Positions 13,431 through 14,786 of a stretch of DNA of 14,786 nucleotides are shown one piece after another. The translations under genes and the position numbers were made by a program. How positions within the stretch are numbered: position 1 is the first letter of the stretch; every line of letters begins with the position of its first letter. Source of the DNA: Halonatronomonas sp051745425 (GTDB lineage Bacteria; Bacillota; Halanaerobiia; Halanaerobiales; Halarsenatibacteraceae). The notes beneath the pieces were generated by a model. That model made no database searches. It saw only the letters and a program-made list of their open reading frames with translations, and was not told the origin of the DNA. The DNA lies in the NCBI GenBank assembly GCA_051745425.1, contig JBNJEB010000031.1, forward strand, positions 1 to 14,786, given 5' to 3'.

Positions 13431-13862
13431 ATGTTTGATTTAGTACCTTTCAGAAGAAGAAGTCGTGAAATGCAGGGACAGGATCCGATGGAAAGTTTAA
13501 TTAATAGTTTCTTTGATGATAGCTTTACTAGCATGGCAGCCAACTTTAAGGCTGATATAATTGAAAAGGAAGATAAATATGTTATTGAAGCTGAATTACC
13601 TGGAATGCATAAAGATGATATAGAACTAGAGATTGATAATGATCGTTTAACAATTTCAGCAAATCAAACCCAGGAAGTAAAGGAAGAAGAAGAAAATTAT
13701 ATACGCCGTGAAAGAAGAAGTGGATCATATCAGCGTTCCTTCTATATAGACAATGTTAATGAAGATGATATAAAGGCAAGTTATGACAATGGAATCTTAA
13801 AGATTGATCTGCCTAAAGAAGAACCAACCAAACCAAAGCGGAGAGCAATTGAAATTGAGTAA
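13431..13862 (+). CDS. hsp20: Small heat-shock protein, Hsp20/alpha-crystallin family
   Basis: Hsp20 is an ATP-independent holdase that forms oligomers and keeps unfolding proteins soluble. The 143-residue product has a short N-terminal arm (MFDLVPFRRR). An alpha-crystallin domain follows (about 38-130), with VIEAELPGMHKDDIELEI (51-68) and the hallmark NGILKIDLPK near 118-127. A C-terminal IEI motif docks neighbouring subunits. I start at the ATG 13431, preceded by GGAGGTGG at 13418-13425; a GTG in frame at 13422 overlaps that ribosome site and is rejected. It is a single-gene unit with its own promoter, a CtsR-like operator and a terminator. Confidence 0.96.
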   Translation: MFDLVPFRRRSREMQGQDPMESLINSFFDDSFTSMAANFKADIIEKEDKYVIEAELPGMHKDDIELEIDNDRLTISANQTQEVKEEEENYIRRERRSGSYQRSFYIDNVNEDDIKASYDNGILKIDLPKEEPTKPKRRAIEIE

Positions 13863-13890
13863 ATTGAATTAAGTTAAATTATGAAATTAT

Positions 13891-13915
13891 GCCGGCCTGA
13901 TTAGGCCGGCCTTTT
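13891..13915 (+). terminator. Rho-independent terminator of hsp20
   Basis: GCCGGCCT (13891-13898) pairs with AGGCCGGC (13903-13910) around a GATT loop and is followed by CTTTT. It lies 28 nt after the stop codon. Confidence 0.85.
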
Positions 13916-13960
13916 AATTTAAATTATAAAAAATATAAGGTAATATAATAGAAAAAGTAC

Positions 13961-13989
13961 TTGACATCACAAGGCAACTTAGATATACT
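13961..13989 (+). promoter_or_regulatory. Promoter of the glycine-reductase operon
   Basis: A consensus TTGACA (13961-13966), a 17-bp spacer and TATACT (13984-13989) predict a start near 13996. The transcript then carries the glycine riboswitch in a leader of over 300 nt. Confidence 0.8.
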
Positions 13990-14049
13990 TAAACCAGAAA
14001 TTAAATGTGAAAACATTCGTATTAAAATTAAATAGTTTCAATATGGAAG

Positions 14050-14236
14050 AAGGAAGTGGGAGAGAGCTATTAATTTAATAGCCACCGAAGGGGTAAACTT
14101 ATAATCCAGCCAGGTTTATAGGTGAAACTCTCAGGTAAAAGGACTACTTCTGGACATATCTCTGGAGAAGCAAGATTGTACCGAAGGAGCAGCCTGCTTT
14201 TTGTGGCAGGTAATCTCTCAGGTTTAAAGACAGGGC
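14050..14236 (+). ncRNA. Tandem glycine riboswitch (two aptamers)
   Basis: Two glycine aptamers lie in series. The first (about 14050-14151) has GAAGT/ACTTC closing its base, a perfect 7-bp hairpin GCTATTA/TAATAGC (14066-14082), CACCGAAGGGG (14083-14093) and the conserved CTCTCAGGTAAAAGGAC (14129-14144). The second (about 14156-14236) has CTCTGGAGA (14160-14168), ACCGAAGGAGC (14180-14190) and ATCTCTCAGG (14213-14222). The base stem of the second, CTCTG (14160-14164) with CAGGG (14231-14235), overlaps the 5' arm of the following terminator. Glycine binding should therefore prevent termination: an ON switch for glycine breakdown. Confidence 0.93.
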
Positions 14237-14269
14237 GGTAATGGTATCTCATTACTGTTCTGTCTTTTT
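14228..14269 (+). terminator. Riboswitch-controlled terminator
   Basis: AGACAGGGCGGTAATG (14228-14243) pairs with CATTACTGTTCTGTCT (14250-14265), 16 bp with three G-T wobbles, around a 6-nt loop. A T-run (14265-14269) follows. Its 5' arm shares 14231-14235 with the base stem of the second glycine aptamer. Confidence 0.9.
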
Positions 14270-14313
14270 CGTTTATTATTTAAGTTAAAGTTTTTTGAAA
14301 TGAGGTTATTAAA

Positions 14314-14703
14314 TTGACTCAGAAAAAAGAAAAAGTTTTTACAATAATCACAAATAATCCTCTTGTGAAATCAGAGAGTGCTCTAACTAAAAATACAATT
14401 CTATTCTTTGCTGATTTAGATGAAGTTTTAATAAAAGCTAGAGATTTGATTCATCAGGGTTACAACTTAGTCACTCATCCGCTTGCAGGAAGTGTAAAAC
14501 CCTGGTCTAATCCATATAGAACAATTATTTTAGAACCAGATGACCAATTAAATATGAGATCTTTAGAAATTATGGAAGGCTCATTACAGAAATATAATCA
14601 ATTTAAAAATGATCTTGAAGAAAATTTTTCGGAAAAATTAAATGAGGCTGTAAAGAAAGACTATCAACTTATAGATTATGATCTTATTAAGGAGCTGATT
14701 TAA
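14314..14703 (+). CDS. grdX: GrdX protein, first gene of the glycine-reductase operon
   Basis: GrdX is a small protein encoded at the head of glycine (and sarcosine/betaine) reductase operons; its exact role is not established. The 129-residue product keeps the family segment HPLAGSVKPWSNPYRTIIL (55-73) and an N-terminal TIITNNP (10-16). It starts with TTG at 14314, preceded by TGAGGTTA at 14301-14308; no ATG is suitably placed. The glycine riboswitch and terminator directly upstream, and trxB starting on the base after its stop codon, confirm the operon context. Expression should rise with glycine. Confidence 0.92.
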   Translation: MTQKKEKVFTIITNNPLVKSESALTKNTILFFADLDEVLIKARDLIHQGYNLVTHPLAGSVKPWSNPYRTIILEPDDQLNMRSLEIMEGSLQKYNQFKNDLEENFSEKLNEAVKKDYQLIDYDLIKELI

Positions 14704-14786
14704 ATGTCAGAAGTATATGATTTACTTATTGTTGGAGGCGGTCCAGCAGGATTATCAAGTGCAATTTATGGATCCCGCTCCAAATT
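14704..14786 (+). CDS. trxB: Thioredoxin reductase, 5' end only
   Basis: The window ends after 27 codons of this gene. The N-terminus MSEVYDLLIVGGGPAGLSSA has the FAD-binding GxGxxG signature (GGGPAG, 11-16) of thioredoxin reductases. Start: AAGGAG (14689-14694) lies within grdX, 9 nt before the ATG, and the ATG directly follows the grdX stop. In glycine-reductase operons TrxB passes electrons from NADPH to thioredoxin, which re-reduces selenoprotein A. Identity rests on this short stretch plus context; another flavoprotein disulfide reductase is possible. Confidence 0.85.
   Translation, partial: MSEVYDLLIVGGGPAGLSSAIYGSRSK

Larger units (their letters stand above)
13317..13431 (+). repeat. 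Nested inverted repeat spanning the hsp20 promoter and ribosome site
   Basis: Three nested complementary pairs share one centre. TTAAAACCACCTC (13317-13329) pairs with GAGGTGGTTTTAA (13419-13431), 13 bp perfect. TTGACCATTA (13339-13348) pairs with TGATGGTCAA (13389-13398), 10 bp with one G-T. TCTTTAT (13358-13364) pairs with ATAAAGA (13378-13384). The outer right arm contains the hsp20 ribosome site and ends at the A of the start codon. The outer left arm lies upstream of the promoter, so only a read-through transcript could form the whole hairpin. Confidence 0.75.

Noticed and set aside
13374..13431. Classic RNA thermometer in the hsp20 promoter transcript
   Set aside because: The 13-nt arm complementary to the ribosome site lies upstream of the predicted transcription start, so the normal mRNA cannot form that stem.
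1..14786. Mobile elements, prophage, CRISPR arrays, tRNA or rRNA genes
   Set aside because: No transposase or integrase frames, spaced repeats, or tRNA/rRNA sequences were recognised.

Overview
This is an AT-rich chromosomal window of ordinary housekeeping, stress and redox genes from a low-GC anaerobe. It shows no prophage, transposase, CRISPR or tRNA/rRNA genes. My best guess is a diderm Firmicute of the Halanaerobiales type. Three points support this: a secreted Skp/OmpH-like chaperone, which implies an outer membrane; a Rex repressor together with the start of a glycine-reductase operon, which implies anaerobic amino-acid fermentation; and strongly acidic exported proteins, which suggest a salty habitat. 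Genus cannot be fixed from the sequence.

Layout. 1-2100 (minus strand): a cold-shock pair, csp then a DeaD/CshA-type RNA helicase, separated by a terminator. A second terminator-like hairpin lies inside the csp leader. 2211-3119 (plus): an OmpH/Skp-like protein and a tiny acidic lipoprotein, each followed by a terminator. 3199-4679 (minus): serS, behind a structured leader of about 130 nt with an attenuator-like hairpin. 4680-5786 (plus): a GNAT domain fused to a membrane domain that resembles an inactive site-2 protease. 5847-6005 (minus): a 52-residue zinc-ribbon gene with its own promoter and terminator. 6129-6866 (minus): a SagB-type nitroreductase. 7042-9994 (plus): phoU, a dihydropyrimidinase-type hydrolase, a LiaF-like membrane protein and a DUF503 (YlxP) protein. 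10016-10666 (minus): rex, divergent from an AAA+ Lon-family protease (10839-13253), with a candidate Rex operator between them. 13431-13862: an Hsp20 with a clear promoter overlapped by a CtsR-type operator. 13961-14786: a strong promoter, a tandem glycine riboswitch with a terminator, grdX, and the first 27 codons of a thioredoxin reductase. This is the front of the glycine-reductase operon.

How the genes work together. Much of the window concerns proteostasis and RNA under stress (csp, helicase, Skp, Lon-like protease, Hsp20), plus redox and fermentation control (Rex, glycine riboswitch, TrxB). The most notable items beyond routine annotation are regulatory: a long nested inverted repeat around the Hsp20 promoter that could silence read-through mRNA, hairpins in the csp and serS leaders, and the Rex-like site. 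The GNAT/pseudo-protease fusion is the most unusual protein. I did not find a convincing wholly new defence or mobile system here.
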